NCBI GenBank assembly: GCA_038087015.1
Contig: JASBNA010000034.1
Span: 1 to 64,000 of the forward strand
DNA from: Cerrena zonata
Lineage: Eukaryota > Basidiomycota > Agaricomycetes > Polyporales > Cerrenaceae
DNA length: 64,000 nucleotides
Direction of reading: 5' to 3'
How positions within the stretch are numbered: position 1 is the first letter of the stretch; each line of letters starts with the position of its first letter. The notes beneath the pieces were generated by a model. That model did not search any database, had not been told where the DNA came from, and worked only from the letters and a program-made list of their open reading frames with translations. A program made the position numbers and the translations under genes. Positions 47,321 through 59,678 of this stretch are shown here, one piece after another.

Positions 47321-48280
47321 TGCCATCCTTACTTCTTATGATTACTGAATACGTTGAGTTTGGAATGATCTATCACGCAGGATCTATAAAAGCATTAAAT
47401 GCGCCCAATGTTGAATTGTAGATGCTTACCGTAACGGAGGTGATGTTGATCTTTTTCAGATCAATCTGGGAGACCAAGATGCGGATAATACAAACAACCC
47501 CAAACAGGAGTCAACCAGAATGATACCCAGAAGTCTTACCAGTACTAGCCTCGCGCCCGGTCAATCAATTCCAGTCCACAGCAACAAAGTTATGTGTTGT
47601 TCCGCTCCGAATCACAGGATAAGAATCGTCCCTTGGCGGTATTCATTGCTGCGCGATGTTCGTCGAATTAAGTTTTGATTATCAGCTTGTCAAGGTTTGT
47701 TATCATCTGTCTCTATGCCGCAAACAAATCCACTCACATCTCTTCCTGCTTCAAATAGGTTCATAGGTTTTCAGCGCGCTATTGACGAGTACTATGATCA
47801 GATTTTTGACCGTCTTCGCATCGGAGCGCTTCGACCGCTGGATTGCCCCATTAGTCCTTGCTCAGCCAATTTCAATGTTCTAGATCCAAATAACCTATAA
47901 CCTATGTCCAATTACAAGCCAGAAGCGATACGAATTGGTCAATGTACGGAGCATCCTGCATTTCATGACTAAACGAATGTGCTTCTCAACGCAAGAAAGA
48001 CACTAGTATTCGATGTAGTCCTCCTTCAGTGCATCCTCCATTTGGTATAACATACGGCTCTAAGGGTGCAAGTGTTGTTGCCACATCTTTTCCGGTCTCT
48101 TCTAGATTGGATACAAGCAATTAGCATGTCGGCATGGCAGTTCTCAATATCAACATTCCTGTCTACACCGGATGTATGACAAAAGTCTCTATGTTCCGAG
48201 CTGTCCGTCTTGGCTCAAGATGGTTGACACTAAAATCCAATGACGTCGAGAAGAAATTCAGATGGCTATGGTCAGAAAGG
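47321..48280. other. Intergenic region, little recognised
   Basis: About 960 bases. It may hold the last exons of the gene starting at 46063 (short open pieces near 47700-47900), but none joins convincingly. Confidence 0.35.
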
Positions 48281-48287
48281 TATAAAT
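48281..48287 (+). promoter_or_regulatory. TATA box of the second thaumatin-like gene
   Basis: AAAGGTATAAAT, 77-83 bases upstream of the start at 48364, matching the element of copy 1. Confidence 0.6.
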
Positions 48288-48363
48288 ACTGACGAGGATT
48301 AACGGAAGAAAACCAAGCAACCCAACTCCTGGACGCTTTTACAACAAGTTCCACTTGACCACC

Positions 48364-49658
48364 ATGAAATTCACTTTGGCCACACTTGTCCCTCTTGCTA
48401 TGGCAGGCTTTGCTTCTGCTAGAACAATCACGGTCAAGAATAATTGTCCTTTCACTATATGGTGCGTATTCGTCGAAATATTGTTGACACACCTATTAAC
48501 CCGACTTAAACTCGTCCATAGGCCAGCCGTGAGTAGTGTCACCATATGATATTCCTCTACTGAACGTATCGCAACTTACAGATGTTTACCGACCTCAATG
48601 CTGGGAGTGCCGTTCCTAACCACGAGACGGGGTACGTTTTTAATTGAGATATAAAATCCCTATTTACTGACACCGTCGACGATACAGCTGGCAAGCCAAC
48701 GCGCACACCCAAGTCAGTTTCAGTGTTCCGAACAACTGGAAGGCTGGACGTATTTGGGTCAGTTCAATCATTTTTATGGGATGAAATGGACTAGATATTA
48801 AATATACACTTCTCTATAGGGCCGTCGCAACTGCAACTTCAACGACCCCAACCCAGGAACCCAATGTGCCGACGGAGGCTGCAATGGAGGTCTTCACTGT
48901 GACCCACGCACCGGAACCGTAAAGCATCCCATCTCCTCTCATAGTGTCGACGACTCACCTTATGGTTCTCTAGGGTGTCCCACCCGTTACCCTCGCCGAA
49001 TTTACATTCCAAGGCTCCGGAAACAAAGATTTCTATGACGGTACGTCAGCCAAACCAGCCCGGAGTGTTTAAAAATATTGAATCGGACTTGTTCTGTAGT
49101 TTCTTTGGTCGATGGATATAATCTTCCTATGCGTATTGATAACAACAAGGGCTGTCATATCGCTGATTGTCCTGTCGACCTCAACCCCAACTGTACGAGA
49201 AGCGATATTATTACGTGACGGTTACTTTGGTGCTAACCTGGGATCACAGGTCCTTCTCAGCTCAAGGGTCCCTTCGACGGCAATGGCACCCCAGTTGGCT
49301 GCAAGAGCGCATGCTTGATTGATCCCAACCCAGGTATGTCATCTCCGACACACATCATGTCTTAGGTAAAAGTCTTGATGGATCCCACTTTCGAAATAAT
49401 ACAGGTAACTCTGCCAACTGCTGCAGCGGAAGTCACAACACAGCGGCCACCTGCCCTCCCTCCGGTGTCCAATTCTACTCTTACTTCAGTAAGTACCAAG
49501 CATTATCCTTTACTGGTTGGGCAAACAACTTATTGATCATCGCAGAGAACAACTGTCCCAACGCTTATGCATACGCTTTCGACGAGGGCTCTGGCACGGC
49601 TCTCTGGACTTGCGATTCTGGCCGCGCAGCTGATTACACTGTCACTTTCTGTCCTTGA
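48364..49658 (+). CDS. Thaumatin-like protein (PR-5 / GH152 family), copy 2
   Basis: Ten exons, 254 residues: 48364-48461, 48522-48528, 48582-48631, 48688-48757, 48820-48918, 48974-49040, 49100-49192, 49250-49333, 49405-49488 and 49546-49658. The signal peptide is MKFTLATLVPLAMAGFASA. The mature part matches copy 1 closely (NNWKAGRIWGRRNCNF, NKGCHIADCPVDL, NCPNAYAYAFDEGSGTALW) with the same cysteines. Exon 2 is again 7 nt (G CCA GCC), and eight of ten exon lengths are identical to copy 1. The encoded protein is secreted and likely acts on wall glucans. The two copies share strand and promoter core but are 38 kb apart with unrelated genes between, so either the pair was separated by insertion or each came from dispersed duplication. 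Confidence 0.95.
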
Positions 49659-50243
49659 AGGGTTCAGTCAAATTGGGTGTTGGTGTTAGCGATACAGTAG
49701 ACGGTGTAGGATGGTGTAAATTGTGCATGGTGTAGATTACCTTCTTTTGGTAGCGAAATGTTGATTGGTGTGGTTGAAGAAATGCTTTTGAGCATTATTA
49801 TAACACGATGACGAAACGATCTGACTGTGCGTCTATCCGCGACAAGCTGCCTCTCCGCGAGAGCTCCTCATTGCTGCAAACGCTGGAGAACAGGATTGAA
49901 AAGGAGAAGTGCCAAAGTTCGGGCGCAAACGGGACTATATAGATGAGACGTCCGGAACGCTGTTTTCATCTAAGAGATAGAAGAGCTCACCTGGTGACCT
50001 AGGCATTACGACAATGCGCGGGAAGATCTCTGCAACGTGTATTCGGACTGTCAATGAAAGTTAGGTTAGCGGCACGGCACCCCACCTTTAAACCGATAGC
50101 TTCCGTGTTCAGGTTCTCGACTTGGCGAGGGGGCATTACGGATAAGAATTTGAGCACATCCAATCCAATGAAAGAAACAAGCATCCATTACGAACTCCGA
50201 GTCATGAAAACATCAAAAAGCATGAACTATATCGTGAGTTTAT
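49659..50243. other. Intergenic region between convergent genes
   Basis: About 590 bases between the thaumatin-like gene and the peroxidase on the opposite strand. Nothing recognised. Confidence 0.4.
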
Positions 50244-51314
50244 TTAATCAACCTTGTTGACTTCAGCAAAGGCTGCAGGTAACTCCTCCTTGATACCCAA
50301 TTCGACACTCATCACCACCGGATTGAACGCAGCCATCGTCAGTCCGAATGGTGTTCTGACGCGGGATTGCCAACCGTCTGGGATACGTTCTTCGAGGAGG
50401 AAAGGTCGGAGGTCTTTCACTTGTCCACCGAAGATGGTTATGAGTGTAGAAGAGCTAGACGCGTTACGGATTAGTACACGACAACGATGAATATAAAATT
50501 AGGATTAAAAGACGTACTTGGCACTGCTGAAGAATTTGTGGATAAACGACAGACTGTACTGCAGGTTATTCGCTCTTGATTCGGCACGACGTTTTCCGGC
50601 AATACGAGAGAGGTCAGCGGCAGTGAGGTTCCCGCCAGGACCTGTACCGCTCATGAGGAGTTCCTCAATGAGTTTCTTGGCCGGTTTGCCTTGGTCCCGA
50701 ACGAAGACACTATCTTCACCTGGAGTAGAAATACAGTTAAATAACGTCGGAATAACACAAAGAAAATACAAACGAAAACTTACGAGTCAACGAAGCATCA
50801 TGCTCGATACCATTGTGCACGTCAATATCGGCCAAATCAAACGAATCTGACCAATAATCGCGACGCAAAACACCGGCGATATAGTTTGGCACGAAGAAAC
50901 AGAACGTTGGCGAGAAGTTGTATGTATTCCGAATGTGTTCACTAAGATCCTTGAACGCGATACCTTTTCCAGAATGAGGAAGAATACCTTATTGCCACAC
51001 TCCATCAATACAAAGGATAATCACAAACACTCGAAAAAGACACGCTTACCATGATTTGCCATGGCGTTCAAAGCAGGACACGAACATCTACTATCACCCT
51101 CCCTTGCAGGTTCGAAAGTAGGCCACAAGCCTCCCGCACCAGGGGCCCCATGAGGAGTGACAGCATTCGCTGGCCGTTTCGGTGCGAGCGCGTTATAAAT
51201 AGCCAACCCCGTGTCGATGATAATGACCACCGTGTTTGTGAGTACATCTTTCAAGATAGAGAACAATCCGAGGAGGATACGGATGGTCGCAAGCATTGCG
51301 AAGGAGTCACCCAT
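50244..51314 (-). CDS. Heme-thiolate peroxidase (chloroperoxidase / unspecific peroxygenase family)
   Basis: Read from MGDSFAMLATIRILLGLFSI at 51314 to the stop at 50244. A hydrophobic N-terminal segment (TNTVVIIIDTGLAIY) suggests a signal anchor. The heme-ligand motif reads CSCPALNAMANHGILPHSGK, so the proximal cysteine is in S-C-P rather than the usual P-C-P, and EHDASLTR follows, the EHD signature of chloroperoxidase-like (short-type) members. Then come GPGGNLTAADLSRIAGKRRA and the C-terminal GLTMAAFNPVVMSVELG. These enzymes use hydrogen peroxide to halogenate or oxyfunctionalise substrates. The exons join with short introns. Most of the family is secreted; this form looks membrane-associated. 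Function is secure, substrate not. Confidence 0.9.
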
Positions 51315-51696
51315 TTTGGAGCTGAGTGTGGGATGAGAGGACAGGAAGGGGAAGAAGGAAGAAGGGACTTAGGGGGAGATGACCTGGTACTTCACTGGCA
51401 GTCGAAGGGGACGTGCTTTTTGATGGGACGTTTAAGGTAAGCGGACCAATCAACATGTAAAGGTCGGTCATGCAAGGCAGGGAAGCCTGTCACTCTCCAA
51501 CTCAAAAGAAATGGTACTTACCATTTTAGGTAATATACTGACCCTCCCGCTCACTAAAAGGGAAGGTGTACAGTAATATGAGCGGAGTTTGAGTAGAGAA
51601 GTGGCAATGAGATAGACAATAGTGTCATAGCAAGGCAGCGGAAGAAGAAAAGATGCGTGACAAGAAGGAATGGTACTCGATGGGGACAGACCGACA
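51315..51696. other. Intergenic region, nothing recognised
   Basis: About 380 bases holding the peroxidase promoter and the Sof1 3' end. Confidence 0.4.
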
Positions 51697-53394
51697 CTAT
51701 GTTTGCTCGGTGATAACAACCGTCCTCTTCTCCGCTTTTGGTTTCGACTCTCCTGCACGTGTGTGTTTCCGCCTTCTCTCCTCCTTGACTCGTTGCGCCT
51801 CCAGCATCGTCGACTTGAGTTGCCCGGCCTTGTAGACGGGTCTTGGTAGATGCCGCGTTCTGTATGAAACGAAATAGTAGAGTATTAAACATATCATTGA
51901 TATGAACGAGGACTTGAAGACATACCGTGACACCTTGCTGACTTGGGCATCCGCTTTCCACTTTTGTTTGAGACTCTCCCGGTATTCGATAGCAGCACGT
52001 TCTCTCGAATCGAGAATACCCAGTTTTTCGTGTGCTTTCGCCTTCCATATCCGGACATTTCCATCATCTGAACCACTCAGGACGTATTTTGCATCAGAAG
52101 TGAACAGCGTGCTCATCACCCTAGATATCCAGAAGCATTAAGGCATATGTCGATGGCGGGAATAAAATAAAGACCGACCTTTGCATACGCTTCGTATGAT
52201 ACACTTCCGGTTGAGTCCCCTTCCCTTCCTGCCAAATCCTCACCGTCCTATCCCATCCTCCAGAAACGAACATATGTCCCGTCGGACTCCAATCACAAGT
52301 CATCACCGCCGCCACATGCGCCTTATAAATCTGACTCGGGGTCTTCAAACTCCTAATATCAAACGTATACAGATTATGATCTTCCGAAGCCAACAGAATA
52401 CTCGTAGGGAATGTTGGAGACCATGCGAGGGAGTTGGAGCGCATTTGCATGATGATTCGACGTTCGGCTTTGCCTGTGCGGATGTCGTAGAGGGTGAATG
52501 TTCGGTCTGTGCCGATGGATGCGAGGACGGAGGGTTCGGAGGCGTTGAAGCGGACGGAGGTGATCGTTTCGGTGGATGTGGGGAAGGAGAGGTTGGAGAT
52601 TGCGGAGGATTTGGTTTCGTCCCAGATTTGGACTATGTTGGAGGCGGTTGCGAAGAGGGGGTCTGTCCGGTGGTGGTCTATGGAGCTGGAGGGGAGGTTA
52701 GCGAAGTTATATAGATTAGTTGGAAGGAACGTACTTGAAGGAAGTTTTCCCTGGGAAGACGCTTAGAGGCTATTGAAGTTCGTAAGTCAAATATAACGAG
52801 AAATCAAGCTTGTTTACACACCTTGGAAGGGCCTGCACCATTTTCATCCACTTGTCGTGTATCCCACAATTTGATGTTTCGATCAACGCCACAACTCAGC
52901 AGCCTATCCTCGTCTGCGAAGCACAATCCTGTAATTTTGCCCTTGTGAGCTTCGGGCACCTTCAGAATGTGTTTCCTAAACGAAATGTCGTGTACGACAA
53001 CACCTGTGGAGTTTAACAGGGTCAATTAGAGCCCACGATCACGGTTTTATCCTCCAAAAAGTGGTTGGCACTTACCACCGTCCCAGCTACCACTAGCAAC
53101 CACATTCAACGACCCTGGCTTCTTCGCCATCGTCTCCACCGCATCAACGTGGCCTTCCAATGCCGCAATAAATGGTTTAGCAAAGATACGCTCTAGCTTG
53201 ACAGCATTCAGTGCACGAGTACGTTCTCGAGCTCTGGCGAATGGATGCATAAGTGGATCGAGATTTCGGGAGGTTGGTGTGGGGTCGCCTGGTCGGGCGG
53301 GGAGGTGTGTTGAGGGTGCATGTTGGAGAACAGATATTTTCTGTACGGGATCAGTTAGGTTTTGGAGAATATTAGGATGTAAGTTCTGCGACAT
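51697..53394 (-). CDS. SOF1: Sof1/DCAF13, WD40 protein of the small-subunit processome
   Basis: Read from MSQNLHPNILQNLTDPVQKI at 53394 to the stop at 51697. WD40 repeats are clear (VVASGSWDG, SCGVDRNIKLWDTR, ASIGTDRTFTLYDIR, FVSGGWDRTVRIWQEGK, VLSGSDDGNVRIWKA), followed by the conserved Sof1 C-terminal block (SRERAAIEYRESLKQKWK, RHLPRPVYKAGQLKSTMLEA, KEERRRKHTRAGE). Sof1 is required for 18S rRNA maturation in the nucleolus as part of the U3 processome. The LPRPVYK and KEERRRKH patches are the family hallmark, so the call is secure. It shares a short bidirectional promoter with Rtf1. Confidence 0.95.
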
Positions 53395-53778
53395 ACCACC
53401 ATTTTTGCTCCCGTTCTGGGTTGAGGGGGAGCGGTATATTTTATAGGAGTACTAGCTTTCCGGAGATGAGTACCGAGGTTTCTGAGTTTCAGTACAAGGT
53501 GAGGTCGTCAGGAAAGCCGTTAAATTCGTAGCAAAAGACAGAGTAAAATAACACTTTATGAGGGTCCGGTTCAAAGCCAAAGTGAAATTTCTGAGAAAGG
53601 AAACGTGACCCCTTGAATGACAATCGTCACAATAAACCTGTCACACGCTTGATCGTCACACCCTCAAGCAGACTGAACTCAGACTGGAGGAACGTCAGGA
53701 CTGCCACCTCTCCTCTTCCTCTCCCCCCACCAACCACCTCTACGCCCCACCAACTTCAATCTACAACTTTAACAAACC
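53395..53778. promoter_or_regulatory. Bidirectional promoter region (SOF1 / RTF1)
   Basis: 384 bases separate the divergent starts of SOF1 and RTF1. No TATA box is obvious, as expected for growth-related genes. Confidence 0.5.
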
Positions 53779-55887
53779 ATGTCCGACTCGGAAGGCGACT
53801 TCTCTGACGAGCTCCTCGAGCTCGCCGGGGCCACCGAGAAGAAACGCAGAAAGCGCCAAGCTCAGTCCAAGTCTTCCAAACGTCGTAAAGCCGAGTGAGC
53901 TTTTCCTTTCGGATATATTCGAATATGGATACTTATACTTGGGAATGTAGTATGGGCTCGGACTCGGAGCAGGGGGATGAACCGGAGAGTGAGGAGGATA
54001 GTGCAGAGTCGAATCCGTATCCTATTGAGGGGAAGTATATTGATGAGGAGGATCGAGAGAGGTACGTGTCCCCTCTACTTTATACTTGTGTGGAGGGATT
54101 GGGGTATTGAATGAGGATTCGACGTGAATTAGACTCCTGGGGTTATCTGAGATTGAACGAGAGGATATCCTCGCACAGCGCCAGGAGGAGATGCAACGAA
54201 TCAAGATGCGGAGCCAGCTTGACCAGATGGTGAAAGACCAGAGTGGTAGAAAAGACGACACTGTATCAAAGAGTGCGAAACGTATGTTTCTCTTTTCGGT
54301 CGTTCCCTCTTCGAGGAGACTAATGATTTGTAGGACAACATACCCAACGCGGTGCCACAAAAGAGAAGACGCGAAAACTAGACGAGCTCAAAGCCAGACG
54401 GAAAGCGAAAGACGAACGGAAACGCGTGAGTCACATTCATCTCCATCCCTTATTATTCTCCAGCATCTAATGCGCAATTGTCCTCAAAGTCGAGAGCGGA
54501 CTCGCCGAAACGTGAACGCTCCTCGTCACCCATGGACATGGAAACTTCCGACGAGGAGGACGAAGATGGCCAAGTCACTAAATTGGATGAAGAGGAAGAA
54601 CGTCTTAATAGGATATATGGCAAAGACTCCCCCGCTGTGGATGAACCTATGACCATGGCGGACTTGGAGACTGTCAGGTTGACGAGAGATATGTTGGCCA
54701 AGTTCTGTCTCGCGCCGTGGTTTGAGGATTATGTGAAAGGTATGAATTACATTGAATGATTCTCTCTTGCGTGTATATATTGACTATGTGTGTCATTACA
54801 GGTGCTTGGGTGAGGTACCTTATTGGTCAAGACGAGCAGCAACAGCCGATATATCGAGTATGTGAAGTCGTCAGTATGTATCTTCGTTTCCCTCTCCCAA
54901 ATCTCACTCAAATGCTCATTTTTCGATTCCCGTTAGATCTCGGGGCGAACCTGGTCAAACCCTACAAGATCAACGAGCGTACTGTCAACCAAGTTCTCGA
55001 ACTGAGACACGGGAGCGCCGTACGAACATGGTCCATGGACAAGGTATCGAACGCTTCTTTCAGCGAACGTGAATACGACCGATTAGTTCGTGTATACGAA
55101 GCTGAGAAGCTTAAAGTACCTACGAAACGGCAGCTGGAGAAGAAGGCTGAGCAGTTGCATAAGTTGAGCACTCAGCCTATGACTGAGGTTAGTGAATTCC
55201 ATCCGTTATCAATTTATTATTGTCTCATTTTTTATTATTGTTTCGCAGAGCGACATCAACGCGATCCTGCTCCGGAAATCCCAACTCGCTTCCAACAAAT
55301 TGACAGGCACAGCTCTCACCATGGAACGTTCCCGACTCGCCCAAGCCCGTACACTCGCCTATCGGCGTCAAGATCAAGAGGAAGTCAAACAGCTCGATGA
55401 GCGGATTGCCGAACTTGATTTGACGATTGAGAGTGAGAGAAAGGGGAGGAGGGAGGAGAGCAGTGTGGAGGATTTGTTGGCGAATGTGAATGAGAGGAAT
55501 AGGAGGGCGAATGCGGAGACGTTGAAGAATATCGCGGCGAGGGAGGAGAAGAAGAGGAGGGAGAGGAAGTTGGCGATGGCTAATGGAAGTGCGACGCCGA
55601 GGTTGTTGGGGTCGAGGTATGTCTTTCTTTATTTCCTTTCACCGGGATCCTGTCTTTCAGGACTGCATCTAACGGACCCTTTCTTGTTTCTCCCTCCCTC
55701 TAGACCTGGGACACCGGGAATCTCAACACCAAAAGGTGACCTCACACGAAGCGTCTCACCCATGTTACCCGCATCTGCTACTACTGTCTCCACTTCCACA
55801 CCCCCTCCCAAATCTTCTTCCGGTCTCAAGAACAGCTTCGAAGCGAGCGTATTGGACTCGGTCGAGATTGATCTCGGGGATTTCTGA
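53779..55887 (+). CDS. RTF1: Rtf1, Paf1-complex subunit with Plus3 domain
   Basis: Start ATG 53779 (MSDSEGDFSDELLELAGATE), stop at 55887. The N-terminus is acidic and lysine-rich (EEDSAESNPYPIEGKYIDEE), followed by a basic coil (KARRKAKDERKR). The Plus3 domain follows (VRLTRDMLAKFCLAPWFEDY, YKINERTVNQVLELRHGSAV, WSMDKVSNASFSEREYDRLV), then coiled-coil segments (EKKRRERKLAMANG) and a Ser/Thr/Pro-rich tail. Rtf1 recruits Rad6-Bre1 for H2B ubiquitination and binds Spt5 through Plus3 during elongation. The gene is intron-rich and appears full length. Confidence 0.93.
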
Positions 55888-56431
55888 TGTTCTTAGTACA
55901 AGTACCTCTCCGGAATGCCATCATGGATTACTTGTTGTATAGAGCAGTTTGTGCATCGAACCACTCTAGTTATATATTGTCATTTTGCATCGGTTTTCTC
56001 GTTGCTTGTAATTTTTATTATGCACCTCTCATCATATACACCTTATACGTCTTGTCACATAACATAACACATTATCATTACTGCTAGGTTATCATATATC
56101 ATCATCCGCATTTTTTTGTATTTCTTATTCAATAAAACAATGGATTTCATGTGTCATATTGTGGGCAACGACCGGGTAATCGTTATTTCAGCTACGTGAT
56201 GTTCCGTTTCAATTGAATGAGACTTGTACAATGGGTGAGATACAGCAGAATGAGAGACGGAAGGGGAACAGTCCAAGTCGTTAAGTTAACAATCTATCCC
56301 AAACCCCAATACGAAATGACATCTCTACTCATAAGAATGAGACGGTTTAAAAACCATCATCGAGCCGTCCCTACTGCTCGCCTACCACAAAAACCATCAT
56401 AAACTCCTCCACTCCAAGTAAACCGAAGAAA
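55888..56431. other. Intergenic region between convergent genes
   Basis: About 540 bases between RTF1 and the DUF6534-like gene. AT-rich 3' regions, no feature seen. Confidence 0.4.
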
Positions 56432-58284
56432 TCAAAAGTAACGTACGTTTTCAGAATCCGTGATGACCTCCGTATCTTTCGTGATCTGAACATGGACATG
56501 ATGATTCGGAGTAACAGTGTTCGTCCGGACTTTCTGTAGTTCGTGAGCTGAGAGCCGGGGAGTCACGTCGCTCCTATAAGAAGTCCCTCCGATGGTGACT
56601 GATTCGTCGACTTTGGTGTGAAGAAGATGGCGGGCGTTCAGTCTGTTGTTGGGAAGTGAGTAAATGGGCGGATGAGTGTTTTGACGTTGGGGACTTACGC
56701 TCCGAAGAAGGCGTTGGCGAGAGCTAGAAGGATGGGTTAATGAGGATGAAATCTTTTGAAAGTCGTGTAGGACGTACTTCTGTCGTAAAGCATTATAAAT
56801 GCACAATAGAGCAGACTCTTGGGTTGTGCGAGGTACTATAGGATCCATGAAATTAGTCGACACCCGACGTGTCACGCAAAGCACCTACAGATATCAGGCT
56901 ACATATTGACATCGCACTATAGTACGTGGTTCAGTATTAACCCAACGAACGAACCTAACAGATCGACTCACACTAAAATCGCACCCGTGCTGACGGAGTA
57001 TAGGATCAACCAACTAACGATCCCCTGCGTTCTTCGTATCCTAGTCAGTTACGCAGACTCATATATAGAGCTGGGATTCTCTAGATACCTTTTTAAATGC
57101 GACTGTCTGCGATGCAGATAGAGACCCATCGTCGTGGCGATCATCGCGTCGGAAAGTACGATCAATGAACCTGTAGTCAACAGAGCAGGCTGGTCACGCA
57201 AAGGCATTAGCACTCTTGGATGTATATGGCTGGACGCATGCGCAGTTCACATACCCTGGTAGCAACCCTGTTCTCGTACTCTTCCCAAGTGCTGGATGTA
57301 CACCTAAAACGGCGTGGTAAGATCCTCTGATACTAAATACGTGCAAAGAGATGGTGTTACAGGACAATAATTAGAACTGTGAATCGAGGTAACCCTAAGT
57401 AATCAGCGACGAAGGGGTATGCGAGCTGGGGCACTCACGTAAGAAGAAGGCGTAACGGCAGAGAAGTAGGAAAGCCTAGAATGAGTCTCAGCACGGTTTG
57501 GTTAGAACACGGGAAATGTACGTACCGTCGCAGCTGTAAGGCAGATGTTTCTGGTGACTGTTTGGAAAGAGTTAAGCGATGAGTTGTGTCTCGAGCGATT
57601 TTATACTTACACTTCCACATTCGATGAACATAGAATCTAGGAACGGTCCAGTTAGTCGGTATTGCGAACGGAAGGGAATGACGTACCCTTGTACAATAGT
57701 CTCCAGGACCATCTAAGGATATCGAGGTATTCATCAGCAAGGGCTCTGATATGGTCTAATATGATTATAACTTACTCCAAAAGCAACTGCGGTCTGCATG
57801 GATCGTCGGATACTAAGTCGAAATCCATGTACACAAAAGAATGGACACATACAGGTATACTCCTGTAGGAAAAGTTAGTCTTGCAAGTTTAAATCAGATC
57901 GCCGGATCATGTACGCACCAGTCAATTCTCAAGAGTAAAAGAGGGTTTTCAATAGCCAGAACGGAGTAGAAATATTGTTGACGCTGTACAAAGACCGTAT
58001 TACAGGTCTCTAGTAGACTATATCAAAGCATTTCAGTAGGTGAAGAACAAACTAAATAATAACTCGCTTACATCACGGTGGCCGCCAGACACTTCATCCA
58101 CACCGGGTCACGATCCCATTGTTTGTAGTACACATACGCTTGAGAGACAGATATACCAAAGAACCTAGAGATGTTTTCAGTAGAGTAGCGTGGCTCAATG
58201 CGGAAATATAGCTTACATATTCGCGATACCAATGCCTTCAATGAACCCGCCAACGACGGAAGTCACAGGTGGAAATTGTTCCAT
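56432..58284 (-). CDS. Multi-pass membrane protein, DUF6534-like
   Basis: Read from MEQFPPVTSVVGGFIEGIGI at 58284 to the stop at 56432. It shows the layout of a basidiomycete family of ~7-helix proteins annotated as DUF6534 in public genomes: an N-terminal helix ending FFGISVSQAYVYYKQWDRDP, later helices, a region with SLIVLSDAMIATTMGLYLHR (a hallmark-like block near 57155-57100) and the C-terminal helix (FFGALNARHLL) followed by a hydrophilic tail (TNTVTPNHHVHVQITKD). Function is unknown. Several introns are clear, but the middle exons are approximate because a few frames compete. I place it in the family by pattern, so treat the assignment as probable. Confidence 0.7.
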
Positions 58285-58317
58285 TGCAGAATTGACGGAG
58301 GGGAAGAAAGATCGAAA

Positions 58318-58745
58318 GTTGGGGAGGAATAAAGGATAGTTATGACTTGAGTAACAAGTCTGCAATGGAGTTTGGTGACCTGAAAGACAAGGCGGCCTCG
58401 AGATCGGGGGAAATATCGGCGGAGGTTACTTATACTGAGGCGTAAAGAGAAATCGGAAATCCCCACTCAGGGTATGTATAGGGTCAGCCACGATCAGAAA
58501 CGATAGATATGAATCATGTCGAAGAAGAAATATTGTTCACATGTAAAGCACAGGGATCGGTGTCAGCGGGGAACTATCTGATACCCCGAAAGTCAGTGAT
58601 GCTCAGATGAAATCAAGGATCCTGCAATCGGGACCACGAGAAAACGGGCTACGGCTTTCAGACTAACAGCATCTGGGCTAGCCATGTGATGTGTAGAATC
58701 AAGGGTCCAGAGGTTCCCTTTCCCAGTATGATTGTTGTGATGTCG
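58318..58745. repeat. Duplicated promoter segment, copy 1
   Basis: This upstream region of the DUF6534-like gene is repeated at about 61010-61400. Shared blocks include GTGCAAAGCACAGGGxTCGGTG-type text, AACTATCTGATA, and GTGTAGAATCAAGGGTCCAG. Divergence is moderate, so the duplication is not recent. Confidence 0.75.
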
Positions 58746-59678
58746 ACTTCCTCCTCGAAGAAGCATGGTCGTGAATTGCTGGTAGACGGTGTCAGCCAAT
58801 ACGGCGCGGTTGTGTCATTATTGTCAGATAATCATAGAGTTAAGAGAGATATCGGTATCGACGTAGAGTAATGAACGGGGATGAGGATTCCAATGCGGTT
58901 CGATTCTGGCCGAGTGAGGCACTTGGGCGCTGAGCGCTGAACGTTGAACCCTGCATGATCCCGGTGTCGCCATCCAACGAAGTGCAGGGAATCATTGAAT
59001 TCATGTGGACTAGGTCTATGTTTATGTCATTAGCGGTCTGATCCTGGGGCTTGCATCTCACGGCTAAGGACATATGAGGAGCGCACGCAGTACGTGTTTG
59101 GATAGATATCATCATGTTATCCATTGAAGGAACAAAACCTGATGATGGTGACAATAAGGTCAGAAGACGATATGCTGGCACTAGCACTCACTAAGCCATC
59201 ATGGAGCGTATCAAATATTGCGCCTACTCCAAAAACTTATCAGCAGTTTCGTCCAGTAGCGCAGCAAAAAACATCAAACGATATATCGACCCGTTCACAA
59301 ATGTTGAACGATGATCATGAAACGATCATATGAGTAGGAAGTTATCTAGGTCGTTCTTTGTAACAGTTATGGCGACCCCAAGAACAGTTGACGAAGATGT
59401 CGGGCGTAGTGAGAAAGAGAAGAACTTGTGAAGATAGTTTGATTCAACATCATGATGGTACTAAGCGAGAATAAACGCGGGTACTTACATGCCGAAGCCT
59501 CCTGTTGGGTTCGATCCGTTACATAGGCTCAGGTACTACGAGTTACGATAATTCGACGGAAGTAGGAATCACACATTCTAGCTATTATTCTCTGTAAAAC
59601 ATACTAAATAAAAATATAGGATCGGACACCCACTGTGACTGTTCCCTACCTCTGACACCCATCGTCACCATCACCGGC

